From: Alicyclobacillus sp. | Lineage (GTDB): Bacteria > Bacillota > Bacilli > Alicyclobacillales > Alicyclobacillaceae | Direction of reading: 5' to 3' | NCBI GenBank assembly: GCA_023511295.1 | Contig: JAIMBT010000018.1 | Location: 25,945 to 89,944, forward strand | DNA: 64,000 nucleotides | In this document: positions 52,784 through 61,483 of the stretch, piece by piece | Numbering within the stretch: the stretch's first letter is position 1 | Layout: each line of letters begins with the position of its first letter | Notes under the pieces: generated by a model | Told to the model about the DNA's origin: nothing | Databases searched by the model: none | Seen by the model: only the letters and a program-made list of their open reading frames with translations | Program-made: the position numbers and the translations under genes

Positions 52784-53012
52784 CCGGCCTCACCCCCTCC
52801 CGTGACAGGCAGGGAGCGACCCCAAGGTTTGATGCTTGTCTGAATTCTAGCACAGGATGGCCCCGGTGTGGAAAATAGAACCGGCCGTACCGCGCGAGCC
52901 GCCGCCTATCCTCAGCTCGATCCGCTGCGAAACGTGCAATCGAAATCCCCCCTCGAAGGCGGGTAGGAATCCGCGCCCTCTGCCATGAATGTTACTCGCG
53001 CTTCATGTCGGG

Positions 53013-53939
53013 TCACGATGGGTTATGCCGTAATCTCGGATCCAACCACATATAGCTAATGTCAACCAGGAAATTTAGAACGACAACCAACGTAGCCGTA
53101 ACGATGGTGGTCGCCAGAATGATTGGGACATCTATATATTGAATACCACTTACCACTAGGTTTCCAACCCCCGGCCAATCAAACACCTGTTCTAGAATAA
53201 TAAGGCCGCTCAGTGTGTATGCCATATCCATACCTAATTGTGTCATAAAAGGTAGCAGACCGGCTCTGATAACATGTTTCCTAGTTATCAGGAATCGTCG
53301 TAATCCCTTTGCGTGTGCTGTTCGGACGTAGTCCTGCTGTAAAATATCTGCGAGAGAGGAACGCAGAATGCGCGCGTAGTATGCAGCGCCCGTTATCCCG
53401 TAGGTTAGCGCCGGCAAAACCAGGGACGTCCAACCGTTATCCCCCCCAATGGGTAGCAAGCCGGCCTTGAACGCCACAACATAAATGAGGATGATGCCAA
53501 ACCAGTAGGTCGGCATTGCCGCGCCTCCAACCAACCCGCTCGAAAGAAACGTATCTATCCATGTGTCCTTCTTATGAGCCATATAGACGCCTACGGGAAA
53601 GCCAATAATTAGCTCAGTCAAGACCGCGAATACACCTAGATAAAGAGTAGCTGGCAAGCGACTTAATACAATACGCATTGCTGACGTATGATAATGGTAG
53701 GACATTCCCACATTTAAATGGACGAGATTCCACAAAAAACGCAGGTAACGTACGCTGAGGGGCTTGTCGAACCCGTAAAGCTTCGAAATCTGTTCCACCG
53801 TGGCCGCCGTGGCATGGACCCCAGCAATCGTTCGGGCAGGGTTGGCCGGCATGAGGAATCCCACAACGAAGGTAATTGTGACAACCCCCCAGATGGTCAG
53901 CAACATGAGTAAGACACGTTTTACGATGTACCTCGTCAC
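53013..53939 (-). CDS. Dpp/Opp-type ABC permease, DppB type
   Basis: The 308-residue permease begins TRYIVKRVLLMLLTIWGVVTITFVVGFLMPANPART and has the EAA-like DILQQDYVRTAHAKGLRRFLITRKHVIRAGLLP (about 195-225). GTG 53939 follows GGGGAGGG. Its base composition is clearly more AT-rich than the xyl-operon homologues, as is that of the next two genes. Last gene of the three-gene unit; no ATPase genes follow. Confidence 0.9.
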   Translation of the reverse strand: MTRYIVKRVLLMLLTIWGVVTITFVVGFLMPANPARTIAGVHATAATVEQISKLYGFDKPLSVRYLRFLWNLVHLNVGMSYHYHTSAMRIVLSRLPATLYLGVFAVLTELIIGFPVGVYMAHKKDTWIDTFLSSGLVGGAAMPTYWFGIILIYVVAFKAGLLPIGGDNGWTSLVLPALTYGITGAAYYARILRSSLADILQQDYVRTAHAKGLRRFLITRKHVIRAGLLPFMTQLGMDMAYTLSGLIILEQVFDWPGVGNLVVSGIQYIDVPIILATTIVTATLVVVLNFLVDISYMWLDPRLRHNPS

Positions 53940-53958
53940 GACTTTCCCTCCCCATGCC

Positions 53959-54855
53959 TCACCGGGTCGTTTCAGTTGCCTTGAGCCAGCTATCCCCAAA
54001 TAAGTTGAAGGAGACAACGGCCACCATAATACAGACACCTGGGAGGAAGAACAGCCATGGCGCCGTAGCCATCGCACCCTGCCCCTCTGCAACCATGGCT
54101 CCCCAGTCTGGCGTCGGCGGCGGTGGCCCCGCCCCAAGATATGACAGAGCTGATTCGAACATGATGTTGGTGCCGACTTGAAGCATACCGTAAGCCAGGA
54201 TTGTCGATACGACGTTTGGGAAAATATGTTTCCAGATAATCCGGGTGTGAGACAGCCCTTGTGTCACCGCTGCTTCGACGAATAGGGAGTTTCGCAGATC
54301 CAGAGTCCGGCTCCGCGCAATACGAGAAATTGGAGCCCACCCAAGAACCCCGATTGCCAATATAATGACCGTCAGAGAGGGCTTAAATATTGTGGCAACA
54401 AATACAACGAAGAGGATGAATGGAAATGCCAAAAACATATCCGCAATGCGCATAAAGCATGTGTCAATCGTGCCACCAAAGTAACCCGCTGAAATTCCAA
54501 TGATTAGGCCAAGAACAAGTGTCACCACCGTGGCCCCAATTCCAACGATCATGGAGATTCTCGTTCCCCATATCAATCGGCTAAGGATATCACGGCCTAA
54601 GTCATCCGTGCCAAGAACAAACCCTCGAGTTCCCGGAGGAAGCGGGGCTCCAATCGAAGAAAGCCCATTAGGATAGATTTTATCTGGGTTAAGCGGAGCG
54701 AGTACTGGCGCAAATATTGCAACGAAAATCAAAATCACAGCAATACCGCCAAATACCCATGCCCGGGGTTGGTGAAGTAGCTTTCGAAAAACAGACGATC
54801 GGCTCCTCACAAGGCGAACCTCGGGATGTTCAGCTGTCGTCTGGACAACGGACAT
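53959..54855 (-). CDS. Dpp/Opp-type ABC permease, DppC type
   Basis: The 298-residue permease has the first helix near 35-55, GTDDLGRDILSRLIWGTRISMIVG, and the loop EAAVTQGLSHTRIIWKHIFPNVVSTIL. ATG 54855 follows GAGAGGAG. Partner of the 53013-53939 permease in a dipeptide/nickel-type importer; ligand unknown. Confidence 0.9.
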   Translation of the reverse strand: MSVVQTTAEHPEVRLVRSRSSVFRKLLHQPRAWVFGGIAVILIFVAIFAPVLAPLNPDKIYPNGLSSIGAPLPPGTRGFVLGTDDLGRDILSRLIWGTRISMIVGIGATVVTLVLGLIIGISAGYFGGTIDTCFMRIADMFLAFPFILFVVFVATIFKPSLTVIILAIGVLGWAPISRIARSRTLDLRNSLFVEAAVTQGLSHTRIIWKHIFPNVVSTILAYGMLQVGTNIMFESALSYLGAGPPPPTPDWGAMVAEGQGAMATAPWLFFLPGVCIMVAVVSFNLFGDSWLKATETTR

Positions 54856-54921
54856 GCTGCCACTCCTCTCTCCGCAGCGGGAACGCCATCGCCTAACCAG
54901 CAGAAGCGTCCACGATACGTG

Positions 54922-56583
54922 TCAATGCGACGACTTCCACAGGCGCCAGAACTGTATCGGTAACACCTGGTGAACGTAGTACAAGTTGTTGCTTGGATGG
55001 ACCCACGGCTGCTTCAAGATATCCATGACCCCATAAAACAGCGGAACAATGGGTGCATCCTCGTCTACCAGTTTGTCGGCTTCCTCGTAGGCCGCCGCTC
55101 GGGTCGAGTTGTCGAATGACGTGTCGCCGATATCTATCCAGTGGTTCACAGTCGCATTGTTATAGAATGACGTGTCGAAGCCCCCCTGGTTGTCTCCGTC
55201 CAAATTGTTGTACATAAAGTCCTGAGCGTCCGGGTAGTCGTCAATCCACTCCCCGTATGCTGCTTGATCGGTTCCTGGAGTTAGAAGGCCTTGAATATAC
55301 GGAGCCTGTGCCTCAGGTTTGATGGTGACATCAAAACCCACCGCATCAAGTTGGCTCTGAATTGCAGATGAGATTTTAACGGACAATGGGTCGTTCAAGG
55401 TGACAAGTGTGAACTTGGCAGGATGGCTTGCCCCATATCCGGCCTGCTGGAGAAGCTGTTTGGCTTTGGCCTGGTCTTCTGATATCACCCGGAGCGACTT
55501 GTCGTAGCCCACTAATCCCGGTGGCAACAGCTGATACGCTGGTACAGCCCGACCATTCATGTCTTGGACCAGTTGGGCCCTGTCAACGGCGTAGGCAACC
55601 GCTTGCCTGACGGACTTATCCGTGAACGGTGCCATTTTTGTGTTCAAGGATAGGAAGGTCGTCATCAATCCAACATTTTTCAAATAATCTTGTTTAGTTT
55701 TCGGATTCGCCATCGCGGAGAGATATGTGTTTCCGTCAATCTGCATGCTCCCGTCGAGTGCAGCTCCCATCAAGTCCAGCTTCCCCTGTTGAAACATCAG
55801 GTACTGGCTCGACGGATCTACTCCAATTTGGGTATCAATTTCGTTTAGATATGGCAGACCCTTATCCCAGTAGTATGGATTTTTTACAAGAATTAGCTCT
55901 TTTCCGGGAATCCAGGATTTGAGCATATAGGGTCCTGCTCCGACCGGATTCTGCGATATTTTCGTTGAATTGAAGTTCATCGGTTGGACAACCTTCTGGT
56001 CCAGAATGGATCCGGTGCCGGATGCTAGTGATGACAGAAAATACGGCTCAGGTTTCGAAAGGAAAAATTCAACGGTGTGTTCATTGATAACCTTAACTCC
56101 AGAGAAGTTCCCAGATGGATTTTTGCTGTATTGCGCCGCCCCTTTTAGCCCGGCGTAAATCGGAATGGATGCGTTGCTCTTTGGATTCAGGACAAACTCC
56201 ACAGAAAACTTCACGTCCTCAGCAGTAACGGGATCCCCGTTAGAAAACTTGGCGTCTCGCAGATGAAACGTTATGGATGTATGATCTGCATTCCAACTCC
56301 ACGAGCTGGCCAAATCCGGAACAATTGAGAGTCCCGTTGGTGAGAACGTCACGAGTTGTGCGTAAATCGAGTCGACATACTGGATAGATTCAGTGTCCAC
56401 TCCGATGGTCGGCTCCAGTGATGGAATGTCGGATTGTACGGCGACGTTCAGTGTCCCTCCATGGACCGGTGACTGGGACCCGACCGCATTATTGGTCGAT
56501 GAACCGTTTGAAGTTCCGCACGCTGTAACCGTTCCCAGGATACCCAACATAGCTAGTGCCATGCCTGTGACCTTGGCTCGCAA
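54922..56583 (-). CDS. Family 5 solute-binding lipoprotein (DppA/OppA-like)
   Basis: The 553-residue protein starts at TTG 56583 behind AGGGGGG. Signal with lipobox TVTAC; then a Ser/Asn spacer and family-5 features such as FSNGDPVTAEDVKFSVEFVLNP and DKSVRQAVAYAVDRAQLV. It is first in the AT-richer importer unit under promoter 56670-56699. Substrate: peptides or other small solutes. Confidence 0.9.
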   Translation of the reverse strand: MRAKVTGMALAMLGILGTVTACGTSNGSSTNNAVGSQSPVHGGTLNVAVQSDIPSLEPTIGVDTESIQYVDSIYAQLVTFSPTGLSIVPDLASSWSWNADHTSITFHLRDAKFSNGDPVTAEDVKFSVEFVLNPKSNASIPIYAGLKGAAQYSKNPSGNFSGVKVINEHTVEFFLSKPEPYFLSSLASGTGSILDQKVVQPMNFNSTKISQNPVGAGPYMLKSWIPGKELILVKNPYYWDKGLPYLNEIDTQIGVDPSSQYLMFQQGKLDLMGAALDGSMQIDGNTYLSAMANPKTKQDYLKNVGLMTTFLSLNTKMAPFTDKSVRQAVAYAVDRAQLVQDMNGRAVPAYQLLPPGLVGYDKSLRVISEDQAKAKQLLQQAGYGASHPAKFTLVTLNDPLSVKISSAIQSQLDAVGFDVTIKPEAQAPYIQGLLTPGTDQAAYGEWIDDYPDAQDFMYNNLDGDNQGGFDTSFYNNATVNHWIDIGDTSFDNSTRAAAYEEADKLVDEDAPIVPLFYGVMDILKQPWVHPSNNLYYVHQVLPIQFWRLWKSSH

Positions 56584-56669
56584 AGCCTTCCCCCCCTAAA
56601 TTCCTGGTGGACGATATCCTACCCTCACGGCCGCCAGAGCGGTTCGAAAGTTTTACATCGATAATGATG

Positions 56670-56699
56670 ATTCTAAGATCTCAGATTGACAACTGTCAA
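56670..56699 (-). promoter_or_regulatory. Promoter and palindromic operator of the peptide-type importer
   Basis: On the minus strand TTGACA, 18 bases, TAGAAT. The -35 is one arm of the palindrome TTGACA-AC-TGTCAA (56686-56699), a candidate repressor or activator site. The promoter lies about 90 bases before the TTG start. Confidence 0.6.
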
Positions 56700-56907
56700 C
56701 ACTTTATCGCAGAGAAATACCAAGTATTCATTCTGGCTGAACGAGGTATCCTCAAGGTCCTACAGTGTAGGGAGCTTTGGCACTAATGAACCGATTCATA
56801 TGGCTCCTTATGGAGGGCCTTCCGTCCCCCGCTCTGACCTCCGCCTTCCGTCAGCGCCCGTCCGGGTGTGCACGAGCGGCCCCCACCACGCTCGCCTGTC
56901 TCACGCC

Positions 56908-56938
56908 CACAAGGGCGCGGAACCACCGCGCCCTTGTG
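56908..56938 (-). terminator. Terminator hairpin of the MacAB-like operon
   Basis: CACAAGGGCGCGG, five-base loop, CCGCGCCCTTGTG: a perfect 13-bp stem 24 bases beyond the stop at 56962. Apart from the promoter above, 56700-56907 holds nothing I recognise. Confidence 0.65.
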
Positions 56939-56961
56939 TCCAACCAACGTCAACCCATTCC

Positions 56962-58176
56962 CTACTCAAACCGCAACGCGTCAATCGGTTTCAGGTTTGC
57001 TGCCTTGCGCGCCGGGTACACGCCGAAGACGATGCCCACCAGAATCGAGAACACCACCGCCAGCACCACGGCGGACACGGACACCACGTTGCCAATCTTC
57101 AGCACCAGTTGTCCAATCACCTCAGCCCCGCCGCCGCCGATGACCAGCCCCAGAAACGCTCCGGACAGGCTCAGCATCAGCGACTCCAGCAGGAACTGCG
57201 TCGAGATGCTGCCGCGCTTCGCGCCGATGGCCTTGCGGATGCCAATCTCTCGCGTCCGCTCTGTGACCGACACCAGCATGATGTTCATAATCCCAATCCC
57301 GCCGACCAGCAGCGAAATGCCGCTGATGCCGTCGAGCAGCGCGGTCAGGATGGCCGTGATGTTGCCCAGCGCGCTGAGGATGGTCGCTTGGTTCATGATG
57401 CTGAAGTCGTCCGAGTCCGAGGGGTGCAACTGGTGCGCCACCCGCAACGTGTCCTCCATCTCGCGCTGGGCCTCGTTCATCTCGTTGGCCGACTTCGCCG
57501 AAACGACAATCTGCTGCACCGACGTGCTTCCGGTGAACAGATCTTGTTCCGTCGTGTACGGGATGGCAATCGCGTCATCCGGACTCTGGAACCCCTGGGA
57601 CCCTTGCGTTTGCGCCACCCCAATCACGGTAAACGGGACCGCGTTGATGTAGATGGTCTGTCCGAGCGGCGCGTTCATCCCAAGCGTATTCGGCACGTTC
57701 GCACCCAAGACCGCCACGTGCATGGCGTCCTTCACTTCGGTCGCCGTGAAGTACTGCCCCTCAGCCATCTGGATGTCACGGATGGCGGGATACTGCTCGT
57801 TGGTCCCTTCAATCGCCGCGGAGGTGTTGTTGCTTCCGTACACCACCTGCTGATTGCTCGAGACCACCGGCGAGGCGTAGGCGACTTCGGGATCGTTTTG
57901 CACGATGAGCTTTGCGTCGGTCGCCGTCAACGTCGTGGCAGAGCCGACGCCGCGCCCAATCCCGCCGAAGCTCGTGGAGCCAGGCATCACCGTGAGCACG
58001 TTCGAGCCGAGACTCTCCACCTGTTTCGTTATCTCGAGCTTGGCACCCGTCCCGACGGCCGAGCTGCCAATCACGGCCATCACGCCGATGATGATGCCGA
58101 GCATGGTAAGGAAAGATCTCATCTTGTTCGCGCGGATGCTCCGCCAAGCGACGCGCAGGGTCTCCGTCCAAATCAC
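56962..58176 (-). CDS. MacB-like ABC exporter permease (FtsX fold)
   Basis: The 404-residue protein has a first helix (about 20-42) after [27 protein letters not shown], a MacB periplasmic-core domain (about 45-270), and three C-terminal helices including [34 protein letters not shown] 58176 overlaps the ATPase stop. The ATPase here is a separate gene, as in Gram-positive MacB-like systems. It exports peptides or lipophilic compounds by mechanotransmission; substrate unknown. Confidence 0.9.
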   Translation of the reverse strand: MIWTETLRVAWRSIRANKMRSFLTMLGIIIGVMAVIGSSAVGTGAKLEITKQVESLGSNVLTVMPGSTSFGGIGRGVGSATTLTATDAKLIVQNDPEVAYASPVVSSNQQVVYGSNNTSAAIEGTNEQYPAIRDIQMAEGQYFTATEVKDAMHVAVLGANVPNTLGMNAPLGQTIYINAVPFTVIGVAQTQGSQGFQSPDDAIAIPYTTEQDLFTGSTSVQQIVVSAKSANEMNEAQREMEDTLRVAHQLHPSDSDDFSIMNQATILSALGNITAILTALLDGISGISLLVGGIGIMNIMLVSVTERTREIGIRKAIGAKRGSISTQFLLESLMLSLSGAFLGLVIGGGGAEVIGQLVLKIGNVVSVSAVVLAVVFSILVGIVFGVYPARKAANLKPIDALRFE

Positions 58177-58907
58177 GCGCCGTCCCCCCCTGTCAGGGCC
58201 TCGCCGTCAGCCCGGTGGTCCACGCCGACGGCGGTGTCCGATTCCACACGCCCGTCGCGAAAACGGACAATCCGCTTGGCATGGCGGCCGACTTCATCCT
58301 CGTGGGTCACGAGGACGATGGTGTTGCCCTGCGCGTGCAGTTCCTCAAACAGCCGCAGAATGTCTTCCGTGGTGTGGCTGTCGAGGGCGCCGGTGGGCTC
58401 GTCCGCCAGAATCAGCACGGGGTTGTTCACCAGCGCCCGCGCAATCGAGACGCGCTGTTGCTGGCCGCCGGACAGCTCGTTCGGCCGGTTGCCCAGGCGA
58501 TTGCCGAGACCCACGCGCTCCAGCGCCTCCATCGCCCGCCGCCGCCGCTCTCGCGCGGGCACGCCGGCGTACAGCATCGGCAGCTCGACGTTCTCGAGCG
58601 CCGTCGTCTTCGGCAGCAGGTTAAAGTTTTGAAACACGAAGCCAATCTTCTGATTGCGCAGCTCGGCCAGTTGGTCCTCCGACAGCCCGGACACGTCGTA
58701 TCCGTCGAGGATGTACTGACCCGAGGTCGGCAGGTCCAGGCAGCCAATCATGTTCATCGCGGTCGACTTGCCAGATCCTGACGGCCCCATGATGGCCACA
58801 AACTCGCCTTGCTGTATCGTCAGGCTGACGCCGTCCAAGGCGCGGATGACTTCATCGCCCAGCACGTACGTGCGCGCCAGGTTTCGCATTTCGATGAGCG
58901 CGCGCAT
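58173..58907 (-). CDS. MacB/LolD-type ABC ATPase
   Basis: The 244-residue ATPase has Walker [11 protein letters not shown]-loop [10 protein letters not shown], signature [15 protein letters not shown], Walker [12 protein letters not shown] and switch [13 protein letters not shown]. Its ATG (58907) overlaps the stop of the adaptor gene (TGATG). Energises the neighbouring FtsX-fold permease. Confidence 0.95.
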   Translation of the reverse strand: MRALIEMRNLARTYVLGDEVIRALDGVSLTIQQGEFVAIMGPSGSGKSTAMNMIGCLDLPTSGQYILDGYDVSGLSEDQLAELRNQKIGFVFQNFNLLPKTTALENVELPMLYAGVPARERRRRAMEALERVGLGNRLGNRPNELSGGQQQRVSIARALVNNPVLILADEPTGALDSHTTEDILRLFEELHAQGNTIVLVTHEDEVGRHAKRIVRFRDGRVESDTAVGVDHRADGEALTGGDGA

Positions 58908-61042
58908 CAGCCGTTGCCGCCTCCGGTCGATCCGCTACCGCCCGCTCCCCCACCGCCCGTTCGACGCGTTGCGCCGCCTGCTCCAGCGAAGGCGCCGGTG
59001 CTGGTGGACGTGGATGTCGCACTGTTTGGCAACTCAATCAAAATCTGCTGCCCCGCCTGCAGACCGGAGACCACCTCGACTTCGTTTGTTCCCATCACCC
59101 CGAGTTGAATCGGCTGGAAGTGAACGTTGCTCGGTAACTTCGAGGGGTTCACCGTGAGTGTCGTTCCGCGACCGAAGGCAGCGCCGAATCCGAAACCGCC
59201 TGCGCGCCCGCCTGCGAAACCACGACGGGTAGAAGAACTGCCGCCTCCACCTTCACTCGAGCCACCTTGGCCAGAATGACTCGAATTCTTGCCCGTGGGC
59301 CCCGCTGAAGAGCCAGACCCTGACGCCGCATTGTTCGTCGGATCATAGACGTAGACGCCCTCCTGCCTGCCAACTTGAACCAACGCAATAGACGGAACGG
59401 CCAGTACATGGCTAGCGCTTGACGTCTGGATGGCGACGTTGACGGTCATGCCATCCTTGAGCTCACCCGTCGGGTCACTGATCGTCGCAGTCGCCGTGTA
59501 TTGCGTTACGCCTGAAGTGGTTGTCGGTACCGGATCAATTTGCGTCACGCTACCCGTAAAGGTCTTCCCCTGAATCGCAGAGGTCGTGACCAGAACCTGA
59601 TCACCCTCTTGCAGTTCGGTGATCTGAGACTCGGGAATGCTCATTTGCACCTGAAGGTCGCTCGGGTTCGTGTCGACCATTTCGATGAAGCCGCTGCTGT
59701 TGCCACTGGAGCCAGAGCTCGTCGGGAGTTGGCCGACACTTCCGTTGACCTGCGTTATCACACCTGAGAACGGTGCGGTAAGTTTCGTCTCATCCTCGGC
59801 CTGTTGGGCCTGGGTAAGCTTGTCCTCAGCGCTCTGCAAGGACGCCTCCGCAGCGGCGACGCTAGCCTGAGCACTCGCCACGGTTGCAGGATCCGCGGGC
59901 TGCTCGTCCAGTTGGAGCTGTTGCTCGGCGTCCTGTAGCGCGAGCTGGTCTTGCTGAATTTGAAGTTGTGCGTTTTGGAGCGCCTGCTGCGTCGAACTGG
60001 TGTCGTTCACTTGTTCCTCGGTGAGTTTCAGATTCTGCTCATCCACCTGAACCTGCTGCTTAGCCTTGGCCAGGCTGTTCTGGGCATCCACTAGTGCCTG
60101 CTGATCTTTCTGGATTTGTTGTTGGTCCGCGGTGATGGCCGATTGGGCATCTTGCAGGTCAGTGTACTCGCTGTTAAGGTTCTGGTAAATCTGCTGATCA
60201 CGCGATTCCGCTGCCGCGTACGGGTCTTGTCCGAGTTGCTGACCCTCCTCCCATTTCAGCACAAGCCCATAGTCGTACTGGTACTGCTGCCACGCGTTTT
60301 GCACTTGAGCTTCAGTGATGACCCCGTACTGTGTCTGTAGGTTTTTAAGGTTCTGCTCATCATCGCCAAGCTTCTGTTGGTCAGCGGCAAGTTGTTGTTG
60401 TGCGGCATCCACGGCCGAGGTATCACTCGCCGCCGTTTCGTCGTTCTGAAGCTGCGTCTGCGCGCTTAGAATCTTCTGTTGCGCGCTCGAATCGTCTTTC
60501 GAGGCCGCGAGCTGTGCCTGATAAGATTGCTGTGCGCCCTGGAGAGCTAGTTTCGCCTTGGCAATCGCCTGCTGGTCAGCGGCAATTTGTGATGCCGTGG
60601 CACCCTGCGTGGTCTTCGTCAGGTTCGCCTGTGCGGACTGAAGATTGGCCTGAGCCTGACTCACGCCGGCTTGGGCCTCCAGCAATGCTGCCTTCGTGTT
60701 GGTGTCATCCTCGGTCGCAAGGACCTGGCCCTTGGCCACCTTCTGACCCACCTTCACGTTAATAGCGGTCACCTTCGCTGTAGAGTCCGGGAAATTGAGG
60801 TCTGCAGTCTGTGCCGGTTCAATCGTTCCAGATGTACTGATGCTTTGCACGATATTGCCGTAGCCAACGGTGTAAAGCATCGCTTTCGTAACACCCGTGG
60901 CAGTGTGCAGCCGGCGGACCGTCAATGAAGCACCTGCTCCAAGTATGACAACCACTGCGGCGCCAGCGTATATCCACTTTTTACGAGACCTCTTAAACGC
61001 GGGTCGGACAAGAGGCGACCCCAGCTCCTCCTGCGGTTGCAT
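58907..61042 (-). CDS. HlyD/MacA-type membrane-fusion protein with very long coiled coil
   Basis: The 711-residue protein has an N-terminal anchor (about 22-42), a barrel-sandwich half ([18 protein letters not shown] near 95-112), then a Gln/Ala/Asp-rich helical hairpin of about 290 residues (about 115-405), far longer than usual MacA. The second half-motif [18 protein letters not shown] is near 420, followed by a beta-barrel domain and a Gly/Ser-rich C-terminus (about 585-640 and 675-711). ATG 61042 follows GGGAGAGGG. In a monoderm the long hairpin may span the thick wall instead of docking on an outer-membrane channel. It heads the exporter operon. Confidence 0.88.
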   Translation of the reverse strand: MQPQEELGSPLVRPAFKRSRKKWIYAGAAVVVILGAGASLTVRRLHTATGVTKAMLYTVGYGNIVQSISTSGTIEPAQTADLNFPDSTAKVTAINVKVGQKVAKGQVLATEDDTNTKAALLEAQAGVSQAQANLQSAQANLTKTTQGATASQIAADQQAIAKAKLALQGAQQSYQAQLAASKDDSSAQQKILSAQTQLQNDETAASDTSAVDAAQQQLAADQQKLGDDEQNLKNLQTQYGVITEAQVQNAWQQYQYDYGLVLKWEEGQQLGQDPYAAAESRDQQIYQNLNSEYTDLQDAQSAITADQQQIQKDQQALVDAQNSLAKAKQQVQVDEQNLKLTEEQVNDTSSTQQALQNAQLQIQQDQLALQDAEQQLQLDEQPADPATVASAQASVAAAEASLQSAEDKLTQAQQAEDETKLTAPFSGVITQVNGSVGQLPTSSGSSGNSSGFIEMVDTNPSDLQVQMSIPESQITELQEGDQVLVTTSAIQGKTFTGSVTQIDPVPTTTSGVTQYTATATISDPTGELKDGMTVNVAIQTSSASHVLAVPSIALVQVGRQEGVYVYDPTNNAASGSGSSAGPTGKNSSHSGQGGSSEGGGGSSSTRRGFAGGRAGGFGFGAAFGRGTTLTVNPSKLPSNVHFQPIQLGVMGTNEVEVVSGLQAGQQILIELPNSATSTSTSTGAFAGAGGATRRTGGGGAGGSGSTGGGNG

Positions 61043-61430
61043 GGCGAATTCCCTCTCCCTTTACAATTGTGCATCAAAGCCAGCAGCACTATCGGTCGAC
61101 ATGTTTCATCAGAAGGATTGTCCACCGTTCCGATTTGTGACGCTGCAAGTCTATTGTGCCGCGCAACTAGTATATGGAATGCGGATTTAGCACGCATGTC
61201 TTTCATGTGGAGGTTTTGTGGTGCCCCGTTAACGATAGCATCGGCATGTATGCGCATAGTTAAAGTGCAGACAAACGAGGCCAATGTGGCACAAAAAATA
61301 ACAAGCGGCGTTGACTATTCTCAATATACGATAAACATGAGCGATGTTCCCATCTATGGTTTCCAAGCACTCAGAAATGTTTCGTTACGTGCAGCATCGT
61401 ACCAGGTCATCCCTAATCGGCGAATTTAAA

Positions 61431-61471
61431 GAAGAAAAAACACCGGGCGTCCATCAGGACCACCCGGTGTT
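61431..61471 (-). terminator. Intrinsic terminator of the S-layer-like gene
   Basis: AACACCGGG pairs perfectly with CCCGGTGTT across 15 bases, followed on the minus strand by TTTTTTCTTC. It lies 13 bases after the stop at 61484. The preceding stretch 61043-61430 holds no gene I can support; it should contain the exporter promoter (a minus-strand TATACT near 61170 is the only -10-like word). Confidence 0.85.
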
Positions 61472-61483
61472 CTCCGAGGAAGC

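Noticed and set aside
52554..52853. 99-codon minus-strand frame across the toxin region
   Set aside because: It is out of frame with the 34-residue peptide, spans the terminator and has no family resemblance; the short peptide has the strong ribosome-binding site.
61037..61429. 130-codon plus-strand frame between the exporter and S-layer-like genes
   Set aside because: No ribosome-binding site, mixed composition, starts inside the adaptor gene; treated as noncoding.
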